The notes beneath the pieces were generated by a model. It did not search any database, was not told the origin of the DNA, and worked only from the letters and a program-made list of their open reading frames with translations. The position numbers were made by a program, and so were the translations under genes. From Picocystis sp. L7 (Eukaryota; Chlorophyta; Picocystophyceae; Picocystales; Picocystaceae), in contig QXJR01000003.1 of assembly GCA_020975725.1 (NCBI GenBank), positions 1,302,001-1,366,000 of the forward strand: DNA of 64,000 nucleotides, given 5' to 3'. The first letter of the stretch is position 1. Each line of letters opens with the position of its first letter. Below, piece after piece: positions 18,542 through 27,928 of this stretch.

Positions 18542-19281
18542 GGCACGTGTCCATCGCACGCGTCCCATGTCGTGTGATGCACGGTTGGGAACAGGTCCAG
18601 GGTCGTTCCCATCCTGCACACCCACACGTCCGACCCTTTCGATCCCCTTTCGATCCCCTTTCGATCCCTACCATCTCGGATGGGTCTGTCCCTACCATCC
18701 CTTCTATCCCTCCTGGGGTCTGTCCCTACCATCTCGGATGGGTCTGTCCCTACCATCCCTTCTATCCCTCCTGGGGTCTGTCCCTACCATCTCGGATGGG
18801 TCTGTCCCTACCATCCCTTCTATCCCTTCTATCCCTCCTGGGGTCTGTCCCTACCATCTCGGATGGGTCTGTCCCTTCTATGCTTTCTATCTCGGATGGG
18901 GTCTGTCCCTACCATCTCGGATGGGTCTGTCCCTTGTATCCATCCCTGCGACCCTTGCCCGTTTTCCGACGTTCCCTTTGGGATCGATCGATGCGAAAGG
19001 ACTCCCTCCCCGGTCCAGTCGGGGTCCAAGAAGGAAAAGACAAGGAACGTGGAGTGCTGGAACCGATCGATGCGACAGTCTGTGGGAGGACAACTGGGAA
19101 GAAAAAAGGAAAACAAACGCTTGCTGACCAAGCACGGAAGAGGGATCAATCCAAATACCATGGAAACGGAGAGATGATGCGGATGGATGGACACGCAACG
19201 GGCCCACGAAAATACAAGGTGCATGGTTATTCGGTTCCAAGGCATGATTCCAATCCGACAGTAGATGTTCCAGAGCAGGGA
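18542..19281. other. Upstream region of the ARC6-like gene with a minisatellite
   Basis: This 740-bp gap holds a short CTTTCGATCCC triplication (about 18635-18670) followed by a 58-bp tandem repeat (18671-18945). The rest, to the end of the SCYL1-like gene, has no recognisable gene. It is the likely promoter of the ARC6-like gene. Confidence 0.6.
18671..18945. repeat. 58-bp minisatellite
   Basis: The CTCGGATGGG motif recurs at 18675, 18733, 18791, 18858, 18891 and 18916. The regular spacing is 58 bp; one unit is longer by a 9-bp insertion (TTCTATCCC) and the last units are shortened. Each unit pairs CTGTCCCTACCATCTCGGATGG with CCATCCCTTCTATCCCTCCTG. Frames running through it are low-complexity artefacts. 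Confidence 0.9.
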
Positions 19282-21654
19282 CTAAAGCCCATCGTCGCTG
19301 CCCTTGCTCCCAGGACCACCTGGAGCGCTCCTCCTCGTTGCACCCAGCTTCTTCATCGGCTCGCCTTTTTTCATGGACCCTGCACCCCCAGGCCTGGCAG
19401 AAACGCGCGAACCTTGAGATCCTGCAGTTCTTCCCGTGCTTATTGCTGGTGCTGGGGCGGACATGCCCAGCTGATCCCATAATTTATCCTCCTCCGATTT
19501 CATTCGTCCAGGAGGGTTGCGTGCCATCCCACCTAAGGACATGGACCCCGCATGACCTTGAGTCTTGCGGGCAGGAGCCGGCGGAGGAGCAATGGGCTTG
19601 ATGGGACGAGAAGGAGGAGGTTCCGGGATGGGGATGTCAATGTCATCCCAGCCACCATCGTCGTCCCCGAGCTGTGCGGGCATGTCCTCGTCCATGAGCG
19701 ATGTCGATGTTCCAGCCGGTGCCGCTGCAGTGCTTGCGTGCAAATTGAGAGGTGTTGGACCAACAGAGGCAGGACGGGACGCGTGTGTTGTGTCCGCCCG
19801 GGTGGGATCCTGCAATGTCATGGCGGACATCTTTTCTAAAGATGCCACCTCGCTTGCCTTGGCCGTCTTCAAATTGGAGAACGAGGACACCGCCCAGCCA
19901 AGCAATGAGCTTGCGCTTCCGTGTCCATCCCCATTGGCTGTGGAACCGAAAGACTCTGAAGCCTTTCTCTCGCTTGCGGAAGAAGCATCTTCCTCGTCCA
20001 GCTTCTTCGCGTTCTCTTGCAGAATACCAAAGAACACTTTGGTAACTTTGAATGCTTCTTTTCTCACCTCTTGCACTTTGTCGACCATCATGGGGGACAC
20101 AGCAGGCAGGGCCCGTTGGGCGATCTCGTCGGCCGTGTAGTACTTGGCGGTGGACCCCATGGAGAGCAATCCCGCCGATCTGGAAGGAGGAAAGCTGTCT
20201 TTCAGGGCCCGACAAAAGGCGTTCAACAGCACCCGTTCGCAGGTCGATTTGCCCAGGTATTGTGCGATGTTGCTGAGCAGGATGGTCGTGTTGGCACGGA
20301 TGGACGGTTCCGCATCCACTTGAAGCTTGGCCAGATGCTTGAGCAAGCTTCCAGCCAAGGTCTTTTCTTTCATTTTCGGGGCCAAGGAGGCGATCGACTT
20401 CAAGGTCAGCTCCCTGATGTATCCAGTTTGATCTAGAAAGCCCGTGCTGATCTTGGGATAGAGTTCCCCATCCACCACCTTCGGATCCATGTGGGGCGCA
20501 ATCTTGTCCATGTGGAGGAGGAGGGTGATACGTATGGTTCGTTCCGGGGATCCGCTCAGCTTCACGATGCAGGGGGAAATCTTGGACGAATAGGTCTGCT
20601 CGTCCAGGCCCTGGCCCAGCTTCAGCAGGAGGTTCAGGGCCGAGGCAGGTGCGTTGTTGTACTCCAGAGCATTGATGACGAGCGGGAGCAGCGTGCTCTT
20701 CACCACTGGTGGTGGGATGGAATCCACCTGGTTCGGAAGCTTCTTGAAGAAGGTGTCCTTCTCGAAGTCGTCCTTGAGGGCAAAGTTCTCCAGGAACGCC
20801 ATGGTATCCACCAGCGAGTTGCTGAAGAATGCCGAGTTGGTCAGCCTGGAGGGATTCATCCTCTTGGACGGGTTGCTGGCCAGGAGCCTTTGGTAGTCGG
20901 GGAGGAGTGCCTGGGGTATGTGCTGCGTCCTCCGGAGTTCCTCCGTGCGATGGAGCTGGTCCTGGGCAAAGACTTCCTGGATGAGACATCCGAGTCCCCA
21001 GGCGTCGATGGCCCAGGGAGGCGAATCGTGGATGGCGTCCCAATTCCCTTTGGCGAACTCTGCCGGTTTGTACTGCTTCTGCACCATCCATGCGAAATCT
21101 TGGAGCGGCCATTCCGGCAGGTTGGTACCTTTCGCATCGCTGAGCAGGTCGAATCCGTGCAGCTTCCATTCGAGCTTCTCGGTGACCACGACGGCATCCA
21201 TGCACACGTTCCCGTGCACGAGCTTGCATTCGTTGTTGAGGAAGCTCACGGCCGCCGTGATCTGCTTGAGTCCCCATGCCATGTATTCGTTCCTCTGTTG
21301 GACGGTGAAATCCTTCATGCTTTGCAGCACTTCTCGGAGCGTCCTCACTCGTTCGGTGACCACGTACACCACCGGTCCTTGTCCGTCGTCTCCGTTCTCG
21401 AGGTCGTAGCTGTCGATGAGACGCAGCACGTTCGGATGCCTCACCGTCCGGAGCCTCTTGGCGCCGTTCCTGGCCGCTCGGATCTCCTCCGCGTTTCCTC
21501 GCTTGCGGAACGCGGTGGCCGGTTCGCTCCCGTCTCGCGGCTGGGCGTCCGCCAGCGTCCACCCTCCCCATCCGGGACGTTGCTGTGCATCCATGACGTA
21601 CGGAACCGCGGATGTGGCCCGTCCCACGAGGCTGCTGAGGAAGTTCATGGCCAT
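19282..21654 (-). CDS. SCY1-like pseudokinase (SCYL1 type)
   Basis: About 790 residues. SCYL1 proteins are catalytically inert kinase-fold adaptors at the Golgi, linked to COPI-dependent retrograde traffic. Seen here: an N-terminal kinase-like domain at about 20-290 with VKRL-type and HGN-type segments (KRLRTVRHPNVLRLID, LVHGNVCMDAV) in place of the catalytic HRD and DFG motifs; HEAT-like repeats at about 330-540; and a long polar tail with an acidic WDDIDIP motif and basic C-terminus, as in Scy1 proteins. The start at 21654 gives MAMNFLSSLVG, matching the usual N-terminus; the 19 codons upstream look unrelated. It is divergent from the DNAJC8-like gene. Confidence 0.9.
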   Translation of the reverse strand: MAMNFLSSLVGRATSAVPYVMDAQQRPGWGGWTLADAQPRDGSEPATAFRKRGNAEEIRAARNGAKRLRTVRHPNVLRLIDSYDLENGDDGQGPVVYVVTERVRTLREVLQSMKDFTVQQRNEYMAWGLKQITAAVSFLNNECKLVHGNVCMDAVVVTEKLEWKLHGFDLLSDAKGTNLPEWPLQDFAWMVQKQYKPAEFAKGNWDAIHDSPPWAIDAWGLGCLIQEVFAQDQLHRTEELRRTQHIPQALLPDYQRLLASNPSKRMNPSRLTNSAFFSNSLVDTMAFLENFALKDDFEKDTFFKKLPNQVDSIPPPVVKSTLLPLVINALEYNNAPASALNLLLKLGQGLDEQTYSSKISPCIVKLSGSPERTIRITLLLHMDKIAPHMDPKVVDGELYPKISTGFLDQTGYIRELTLKSIASLAPKMKEKTLAGSLLKHLAKLQVDAEPSIRANTTILLSNIAQYLGKSTCERVLLNAFCRALKDSFPPSRSAGLLSMGSTAKYYTADEIAQRALPAVSPMMVDKVQEVRKEAFKVTKVFFGILQENAKKLDEEDASSASERKASESFGSTANGDGHGSASSLLGWAVSSFSNLKTAKASEVASLEKMSAMTLQDPTRADTTHASRPASVGPTPLNLHASTAAAPAGTSTSLMDEDMPAQLGDDDGGWDDIDIPIPEPPPSRPIKPIAPPPAPARKTQGHAGSMSLGGMARNPPGRMKSEEDKLWDQLGMSAPAPAISTGRTAGSQGSRVSARPGGAGSMKKGEPMKKLGATRRSAPGGPGSKGSDDGL

Positions 21655-21996
21655 GCCGATGCGCTCGTTGCGACGTTCAAACGTCCAGCTGCAACGTCGG
21701 CGAGGCCACACCCCTCAAAACAGCAGTTGCACCCCCCACCTCCTCCCCCAAACCTCAGGGTGCGGATCGCACGTCGGACCAGATGCACCCCCGCGGTCCA
21801 TCGGGGAGAGGGAAGGCCTGAGAGAGACCGCGTGGACCGCCGGTCTTTGAGCGGTCTTTCGTCCCGGATCCGGGGGGTGCTGAGGACCCCCTTCGGGTCC
21901 CCCCCCACCACCCTCGACCATAAAAAAAAAGAGAAAATCGGGATAAAAAGGGAAGGCGAGGAGGATTTTTTTTCACGAAACGCGAGTGGACGTGGC
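21655..21996. promoter_or_regulatory. Shared upstream region of SCYL1-like and DNAJC8-like genes
   Basis: A 342-bp gap between divergent starts. It contains C-rich runs near 21727-21752 and 21900-21912 and an A-rich tract near 21921-21960. No specific factor site was identified. Its role as a bidirectional promoter is inferred from gene orientation. Confidence 0.45.
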
Positions 21997-22871
21997 ATGG
22001 ACGTCGAGGATGGTGGTGGCGAGGACGCGCTTCAGGAGTTCTACAGCCACGTGAAGGAAGCGACGAGGGATGCAGAGGTGGAGAGGTAGGTCCGTGGATC
22101 GTTCCGTCGGACGTGGAACCGAAAAAAGGCGAGCGAATCGACCGGTGGGTGCGTGAGAAGGAGCGGAAACGTGGCGTCGAAGACCCACAGGACGAGCCTG
22201 GACGCATCCCACGGAACGGAACGAGCGGCTGACGAGAGGAAACGCACGTACGGACGAAAAAACGAAGGGTTCTGGGTGCGTTTCGTCTGAATCCCTTCGA
22301 CATCTTGGACCTGCGCATGGACGCATCCAAGAAGGACATCAGCAAACAGTTCAGGAAGGTGTCGCTGCTCATCCATCCAGACAAATGCAGCCACGAGAGG
22401 GCGAAAGAAGCGTTCGAAGTGGCCAACGCCGCCTACAAGATGATTCAGAACGAAGAAGAAATGAATTTCACCCGCGCTGCCGTGGAACAGGCCAAGGAAA
22501 TCGTGCTCGCCGAACGCGCCAAGGAAGTCCAACGAGACCACGCACTGAGCACCCTGCACAGGTTGAGAGAAGGCGAAGAAGAAAAGTGGAAGCATTCCGA
22601 CGAGTTTCACTATCGATGGAAGATCCAAGCACAAAAGGTGCTCACGAACATGGAATGGAAAAAGCGCAGGTTTGGAAAGAGGATTCGAGAAGAAGAAGAA
22701 CGGGTGCGGAAAGACGAAGAAGAAGAGAAAGAGAAAGCGAGAGATGCACAGAAGCAACAGAAGACCTGGGAAGAAAGGCGAGAAGAAAGAGTGGGGGGAT
22801 GGAGGCAGTTTATGAAGACCAAAGAAGCCAAAAAGAAGAAGAAGAAAGCGGAAGTCTTGGGCGTCGTCTGA
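21997..22871 (+). CDS. DNAJC8/SPF31-like J-domain protein (one intron)
   Basis: Two exons, 21997-22085 and 22268-22871, about 230 residues. DNAJC8 is a spliceosome-associated J protein. The joined N-terminus reads through GAFRLNPFDILDLRMD, the conserved DNAJC8 lead-in to the J domain; the J domain carries HPDK (LLIHPDKCSH). The C-terminal half is a Lys/Glu/Arg-rich helix ending in a KKKKKK run, with the DNAJC8-like WEERREERVGGWRQFM. The intron (22086-22267, 182 bp) has GT-AG ends, phase 2, and a GCTGAC branch-point-like motif. Without splicing the 29-residue N-terminus would be lost. AATAAA at 22932 is a likely polyadenylation signal. It converges on UTP11. Confidence 0.88.
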
Positions 22872-22945
22872 ACGCAAGGCTCGTCCTCCGTGTCCTTGGT
22901 CGCCTGGGGATGACGGCATCGAGAGAAATAGAATAAACCAACGTT

Positions 22946-23719
22946 TCACCTCTTCCTCTCTTTCTTCCATTTGTACACAATTTGCACATCGCCCGTGTCT
23001 TCGTCGTACAGGCGGATCTTTCTCTTGCTACCCCTTCCAGCCAATTCCTTCTTCAAGGACAGCCTGTCCCTCACCGCGACCAGCTTGTTGTGCCTATGGG
23101 TTCTCTGCTTGAGCTCTCGATATGCCGCCCGCTTCATCCGATTCGTTTTTTTGACTTGAAGCTTGCTTTCGAGCTTCTCTCTCTTGGACATCCCACGGTT
23201 CTCTTCCAGCTGTTGCGACCTTGGACGATTGTACGTGCGACGGAGTAGTGGTTCGGGCGTGTCAAAATGCTTGGAAGGATCGAACGCTTTGAGCTCGTTT
23301 TCGTCCTCCACGAACACCGTGTGTTTGTTTCGTTTCGTGGATCCAATCCGGTGCAGGTTGGCTTTCATCTTTTCGATCTTTTGGGCTTCGGCCTGCGCCT
23401 TGAGGTTGACGTATCCCACGTCTTGCGTCCTCATGAGCTGCAGCTGATCCTGCGTGTATTTGTTCGCTTCTGCAGTCTCCACGACGTGCAGCCCATCCTT
23501 CGTCTTCGCGCTCTGCATGGCGAAGTGGAACTCATCGGGATTCCGCAGCGCCGCCTTCTCCTGCAGCTTCTTGATGGCATCTTCTTTCTTGTGGTAGTCC
23601 TTGGCCCGCTGCACGTAGTCGGATTTCTTTTCCAGGAGTCCAAGCTTCTTCCTGTGCGACAGCTGGGATCTCTCCTTGTGGGTCTTTCTCTTCACAGCGT
23701 TGCGAAGCGAGGACGACAT
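22946..23719 (-). CDS. UTP11: UTP11, U3 snoRNP/SSU processome component
   Basis: 257 residues, full length for the family. UTP11 belongs to the small-subunit processome that cleaves pre-18S rRNA in the nucleolus. The N-terminus MSSSLRNAVKRKTHKERSQ, then KDYHKKEDAIKKLQEKAALRNPDEF (shown split: KDYHKKEDAIKKL, ALRNPDEFHF) and the C-terminal YKWKKERKR are family hallmarks. The protein is highly basic throughout. It is divergent from DIM1, another 18S-maturation factor, with 270 bp between starts, and convergent with the DNAJC8-like gene with only 74 bp between stops. Confidence 0.95.
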   Translation of the reverse strand: MSSSLRNAVKRKTHKERSQLSHRKKLGLLEKKSDYVQRAKDYHKKEDAIKKLQEKAALRNPDEFHFAMQSAKTKDGLHVVETAEANKYTQDQLQLMRTQDVGYVNLKAQAEAQKIEKMKANLHRIGSTKRNKHTVFVEDENELKAFDPSKHFDTPEPLLRRTYNRPRSQQLEENRGMSKREKLESKLQVKKTNRMKRAAYRELKQRTHRHNKLVAVRDRLSLKKELAGRGSKRKIRLYDEDTGDVQIVYKWKKERKR

Positions 23720-23989
23720 CGCGACGCGAGCGCGACCACCGTCCTCGACACGTGTGAGACGTCCTTCCCTTTCGCCCCCTTACTATCCCCCTTCGAACCT
23801 GGATCGATCTCCTTTGGAACCCGGATCGATCCCCTTTCGAAACCGGGGACGCCCGAAACGAAAGGGAAGGAAGAGCAGACGTGGGAGGAGGGTGGGAAGT
23901 TAAGTCCACCAGTTCACCAGGAGATCGCGAAGGCGAGGTGCGGATTGCGGCGGCATTTGGTCGCGGTGTTGCGAAGGTTTTGGGAAGCC
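23720..23989. promoter_or_regulatory. Bidirectional upstream region of UTP11 and DIM1
   Basis: A 270-bp region between two divergent ribosome-biogenesis genes. It holds a repeat-like block at 23789-23848 with the 13-mer GAACCCGGATCGA at 23817-23829, which also occurs upstream of the PLD and SufB genes. The regulatory role is inferred. Confidence 0.5.
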
Positions 23990-24988
23990 ATGCCGCGCCA
24001 GGTGGACCGAGCGTTCGGCCTACGCGCGGCCTCGGGAGGGGTGCACAAGGGAGGGAAGGGAAAGGACGGGAAGAGGGCCGTGCACAGTTTCCAATCCATC
24101 GAGTTCCACAAGAGCAAAGGACAGCACATCCTCAAGAATCCGATGCTCGTCAGCACCATCGTAGAAAAAGCAGGACTACAATCCACAGACACGGTGCTGG
24201 AAATCGGACCCGGTACAGGGAACCTCACCATGAAGCTTCTCGAAGTCGTGAAGAAAGTCGTGGCCGTGGAAGTGGATCCGAGGATGGTCATCGAACTGCA
24301 GAGACGTGTGCAAGGGACCGCTCTGTCCAGCAAGCTCCAAATCATCCAAGGGGACTTCCTCAAGATGGACCTGCCGTACTTTGACGTTTGCGTCGCAAAC
24401 ACGCCGTACCAGATTTCTTCCCCGCTCACCTTCAAGCTGCTTGCACACCGGCCCATGATGCGTGCCGCCATTCTTATGTTTCAAAGGGAATTCGCGATGA
24501 GGTTGGTGGCCAAGGCCGGGGAACCGCTCTACTGTAGGCTTTCCGTGAACACCCAGCTCTTGTCTAAGGTCAGTCATTTGTTGAAGGTCTCCCGGAACAA
24601 CTTTCGACCACCCCCCAAGGTGGATTCCAGCGTGATTCGGATCGAGCCGAGGAATCCTCCGGTCCTGGTAGACTTCAAGGAATGGGATGGGATGATACGT
24701 TACTGCTTCAATCGTAGGAACAAAACGCTGGGTGCCATCTTCAAGCAGGACAACGTCATCAAGAACCTGGAGGAGAACCACAAGCATTTCAAGGCATTGC
24801 GCAAGGGCACCGTTCCTTCCGAGGACATGGATGTGGACATGGGAGACGTGGGCAGTTTCAAGGCGAAGGTCCTTGGACTCTTGGAGGAGAGCGGCTACGG
24901 GGAGAAGCGTTCGGCGAAGATCTCGGAGGACGAGTTCATGGACCTCCTGTCTCTGTTCCACAAGAACGGCATCCGTTTCTCCACCTGA
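23990..24988 (+). CDS. DIM1: DIM1, 18S rRNA dimethyladenosine transferase
   Basis: 332 residues. Dim1/KsgA enzymes transfer methyl groups from SAM to two adjacent adenosines in the 3' terminal hairpin of small-subunit rRNA. Seen here: SAM-binding motif EIGPGTGNLT (Glu71, GPGTG 73-77), acidic VEVDPRM, catalytic motif IV NTPY (137-140), and the Dim1 C-terminal helical extension (WDGMIRYCFNRRNKTL). The start at 23990 (AAGCCATGCC) gives the eukaryotic lead-in ending FHKSKGQHIL. The nuclear Dim1 form is favoured over a plastid or mitochondrial one, since no targeting peptide is evident and the C-terminal extension is present. Confidence 0.95.
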   Translation: MPRQVDRAFGLRAASGGVHKGGKGKDGKRAVHSFQSIEFHKSKGQHILKNPMLVSTIVEKAGLQSTDTVLEIGPGTGNLTMKLLEVVKKVVAVEVDPRMVIELQRRVQGTALSSKLQIIQGDFLKMDLPYFDVCVANTPYQISSPLTFKLLAHRPMMRAAILMFQREFAMRLVAKAGEPLYCRLSVNTQLLSKVSHLLKVSRNNFRPPPKVDSSVIRIEPRNPPVLVDFKEWDGMIRYCFNRRNKTLGAIFKQDNVIKNLEENHKHFKALRKGTVPSEDMDVDMGDVGSFKAKVLGLLEESGYGEKRSAKISEDEFMDLLSLFHKNGIRFST

Positions 24989-25223
24989 ACACGCGTGCCT
25001 TGGCACATTCCTTTGGGTCCCATGGCCTGGCAGAACCAACCCCGGTCCATCTCCCTCCTTCCGCCCCTGTGTCCCTCGCCTCGGCCTTCCCCGTTCCCGA
25101 GGGGATGGCTGCAGCATGGACCGACGAGGACGAGGGGAGGGAGGGAGAGGCTGGGAGAGGATTGGACGTGGCCTTCGGCGCACCTCGAGCGCAGTCGCGT
25201 CGACGTGCCGTCGCAGAACAGAC

Positions 25224-25469
25224 ATGGTGTGTCCCCTGCGGTTCGTGGTCGTGGGAATCAGTGCCGTGCTGGCTCTGATCATCGCGTGGTTCGGACTGGT
25301 GGAAGGAAACGAGACGACACGGACGGAGGAGGAGGAAAACGAAGGACGAAGGAAGGACGGGAACGTGGCAAGGCTGCTGTGGGACATGGTCACGGGAAGG
25401 TACCTCTACGACAGGTGCTGCGAATGGAAAGGAAGAAAACAGACCCGAAGTGCTGCGAAAGCGACTTGA
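25224..25469 (+). CDS. Small single-pass membrane protein (MVCPLR family)
   Basis: 81 residues. The N-terminus MVCPLRFVVVGISAVLAL is a likely signal anchor or transmembrane segment of about 20 residues; then come an acidic linker and a C-terminal WDMVTGRYLYDRC. I recall uncharacterised land-plant proteins with the same MVCPLR start and a terminal SGRYLW-like motif, so this may be a conserved green-lineage family of unknown function. That link is from memory and untested. A longer in-frame extension exists upstream but is low-complexity Arg-rich. It lies 235 bp downstream of DIM1 on the same strand. Confidence 0.55.
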   Translation: MVCPLRFVVVGISAVLALIIAWFGLVEGNETTRTEEEENEGRRKDGNVARLLWDMVTGRYLYDRCCEWKGRKQTRSAAKAT

Positions 25470-25990
25470 CCAAGGGAAACGTCGGGACACGTGGTGCACA
25501 CCCGCCGCGAACCTTGGCCCGAGCGGAAGGATGCGACCAACACGCACGTCCTCGTCGATCGGCGATGACGTGCGGCGTAGGCTCGATACTCGTCGTTCTC
25601 GTCCGTCGGGAGGGTCGCTGGGTTTCGCCCTGCGAAATGTGACCGTGCAGGTACGATGACCGTGCTTGCCCAGGTTTTCCAAACCGACAAGCCGGACGTC
25701 CAGGTCTGCCCGGTGAGAAAACGAGTCCCGGTCAGCTCCATCCGCAAATTCACGAGCACCGAAACCGCAGAGCACCATGCACAGGATGGCGGAGGGGAGC
25801 TCAGTGGAAGGCATGCAGGTAAATGTGTGCTTTTCACCATGATGTGGTATGTATTTGTAAATTCCATCGTTCGCATCATCGCTCCCTGCCGTTTTCCAGC
25901 ACGACGCACGTTCTCGTCGACGTACCTCCTCTCCTTCGCGGGGAGCTGCGATGCAAGCATGGATGACATGGATGCATCTGCTCCGCGTCC
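25470..25990. other. Gap between small membrane protein and NUDCD2-like gene
   Basis: A 521-bp region between convergent genes. No frame on either strand resembles a known protein, and no array or RNA gene was seen. Confidence 0.5.
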
Positions 25991-26553
25991 CTACGTGCCA
26001 CTCGCCACCCCGCCCATGAATTGACTTGCATCCGGGCAACATCCCGTGACTTCCGCGTCGGAAAAGTCAAAGCCTGGGTTTTCCCTTTGGAATCGTTCCA
26101 ACAGGAGTCGCCTCCTTTCTTGGCTTTCCTTGACCGCATCGAACTGCCCTTGTCCCAGCAGGAGGCTCTTCCACGTCTTCCCGCGTTCCCGTTTGGCAAG
26201 GACGAGCGTGATCACACCGTCTTCCAACGTCCAACAGGAATCGCTGGTCCGGATGGGTTCGCTCCACCGGTGATCGAGGTACGGCGAGTTCCCACGGAGC
26301 GCGAGCCGCACCCCGTCCTTCTTCAGCTGCACCTCCAGGTCCTTGGCACGGCATCCTTCGGGTGCATCGACGTACACGTTGACGTCGTCCACGGTTTGTT
26401 CCCACGCGTAGGCTACCTTTCCTGTACCATCCGCACCTGGACCATCAGCACGTCTCCTTCGGGACCCACCGTCGCGTTCTACGGTTCCCCGGACGTACCT
26501 CCCACCTCCACGACGTGCCTGTCGCGTTCGCTCGGCGCGACGCGGTCCGCCAT
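25991..26553 (-). CDS. NudC domain protein, NUDCD2-like (one intron)
   Basis: Two exons, 26499-26553 and 25991-26436, about 166 residues. NUDCD2-type proteins have a CS/p23 fold and act as Hsp90 co-chaperones. Seen here: AYAWEQTVDDVNVYVDAP (start of the CS domain), CWTLEDGVITLVLAKR, WKSLL, and a NUDCD2-specific tail LLERFQRENPGFDFSDAEV. The short intron (62 bp, 26437-26498) has GT-AG ends, phase 1, and a GCTGAT branch-like motif close to the acceptor. Exon 1 gives MADRVAPSERDRHVVEVG. Reading straight through instead joins an Arg-rich N-terminus with no homology, so the spliced form is preferred. Confidence 0.85.
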
Positions 26554-27286
26554 CGACGCAGCACGCCGCTCGAAGTGGCGGCCAAGCGCGCGTGCGCCAG
26601 GAACGTCGACGACACACGCACCTCGGTTAACCCTCGTGTTAACCGACCGAGGCGGCTCGGGTCCCCCCGGGTCAGGTTGTTGTCCGAATCGTCTTTTCCC
26701 AGTGGGTTTTGGGTGAGAGAGATCGATAATTATCACCAGTCATTCACTACCTGGTATTACAGTTCCACTCACGAGCGTACGAATCACCAAACACCAGGTT
26801 CCAAGTTTGACTGTACGTGTGTTCCAACGGTTCCAGTTGCCGTGCTCTTCAGGTCTTCTCGTAGGCTCACGAGTCCAACACAGCAGCAAGCGTCCACGCT
26901 TTTCTCTCTACCCGTCCCTTCTGACACTCCACTGGAGTGTATCAGGTGGGGGGCAGTGCTACCGTCCCATGCACTACAGGCTACCTACCACTGCAGTCTT
27001 CTGTGACGGGGTGACCCCGTCCCTTCGATCCCTACCGAGACGCGAAACCACCCTCTGTTGGGTTTGGGAGTATCTTCTCCGAACCGGGGGGACTCGAGTG
27101 AACCATCATGATTGTACCGAGGTCCACAGCCAATTGACTAATAAGAAGGAGACCGGTTGATCGAGGGGGAACCGTGGTCGAAAGGAGGGACAGTGGGGAT
27201 GAACCCAAGAGGAACCGATCCGGAGGAGGGGGAGAGAGAGACGGAGAGGTCTCTCTTGGAGACGAGAGCACGTGCTTGGAGCGGCG
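26554..27286. other. Upstream region of NUDCD2-like and Erv1 genes
   Basis: A 733-bp gap between divergent starts. A palindromic GGTTAACCCTCGTGTTAACC element lies near 26625-26645. No gene-like frame was recognised. It probably contains both promoters. Confidence 0.5.
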
Positions 27287-27847
27287 ATGGAGCGCGAAGA
27301 GCGGCCCCATGCAGGACGTGCGTTGCGCAGCTTTGTGCACCACACCTTTCGTGGAGCCTCGGACGTCCTCTGGCATCGAAACATCGGGTCGGAGCCGCGG
27401 TCGGACCGTCGAAACGAGGCGACCCGCGAGGCACACCCAGGAACCAAGGCGTCGGAAAGCGCGAAGAGCGGCGGGACGTTGCCGCCCCTGCAAGGCGGAA
27501 GGGTGGATCGAGAGGTGCTGGGCAGGAGCACGTGGACCCTCCTGCACACGCTAGCTGCGCAGTTTCCCGAAAAACCCACCAAGCAGCAGAAGAAGGACGC
27601 CAAGACCCTCCTCGACGTGCTCACCAGGATCTATCCCTGCGGTGAGTGTGCACAACATTTCCAGAAGCTCATCAAAGACCATCCACCCGTGGTGGATTCG
27701 GGACCGGACTTCGCGCAGTGGATGTGCAGGGTGCACAATGTGGTGAACAGGAGGCTCCACAAGCCGGAGTTCAATTGCGAACGCGTGAACGCAAGATGGG
27801 GAAGGCTCGAGTGTGGAGAAGAAGACTACTGCGAATTGCTAGGCTGA
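27287..27847 (+). CDS. ERV1: Erv1/ALR sulfhydryl oxidase, plant type
   Basis: 186 residues. Erv1 is the FAD-linked thiol oxidase of the mitochondrial intermembrane space that re-oxidises Mia40 and passes electrons to cytochrome c. Seen here: GRSTWTLLHTLAAQFP (FAD-binding helix), the active-site pair CGEC (118-121), HNVVNRRLHKP and a second CxxxxxC at the C-terminus (Cys176 and Cys182) after ERVNARWGRL. Plant Erv1 carries its shuttle cysteines at the C-terminus as CX4C, whereas animal and fungal forms use the N-terminus; here the spacing is CX5C. The start is the ATG at 27287. AATAAA at 27872. It is convergent with IWR1. Confidence 0.92.
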   Translation: MEREERPHAGRALRSFVHHTFRGASDVLWHRNIGSEPRSDRRNEATREAHPGTKASESAKSGGTLPPLQGGRVDREVLGRSTWTLLHTLAAQFPEKPTKQQKKDAKTLLDVLTRIYPCGECAQHFQKLIKDHPPVVDSGPDFAQWMCRVHNVVNRRLHKPEFNCERVNARWGRLECGEEDYCELLG

Positions 27848-27928
27848 TGCATCGTCGCACGCACATAATCCAATAAACCACCGAGATGGATCCTGCACCT
27901 CGGCATGGATGCGGACCTCCACGTTTAT

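Noticed and set aside
17160-18698. Arg/Gly-rich 512-codon frame overlapping the ARC6-like gene
   Set aside because: Same strand, other register; composition is an artefact of GC-rich codons. The ARC6 frame has recognisable domains.
18671-18945. CRISPR-like array
   Set aside because: Units are tandem and contiguous with no unique spacers, and the sequence is nuclear eukaryotic.
20491-22089. A 532-codon open frame opposite the SCYL1-like gene
   Set aside because: Antisense shadow of a real, conserved gene, with no homology of its own.
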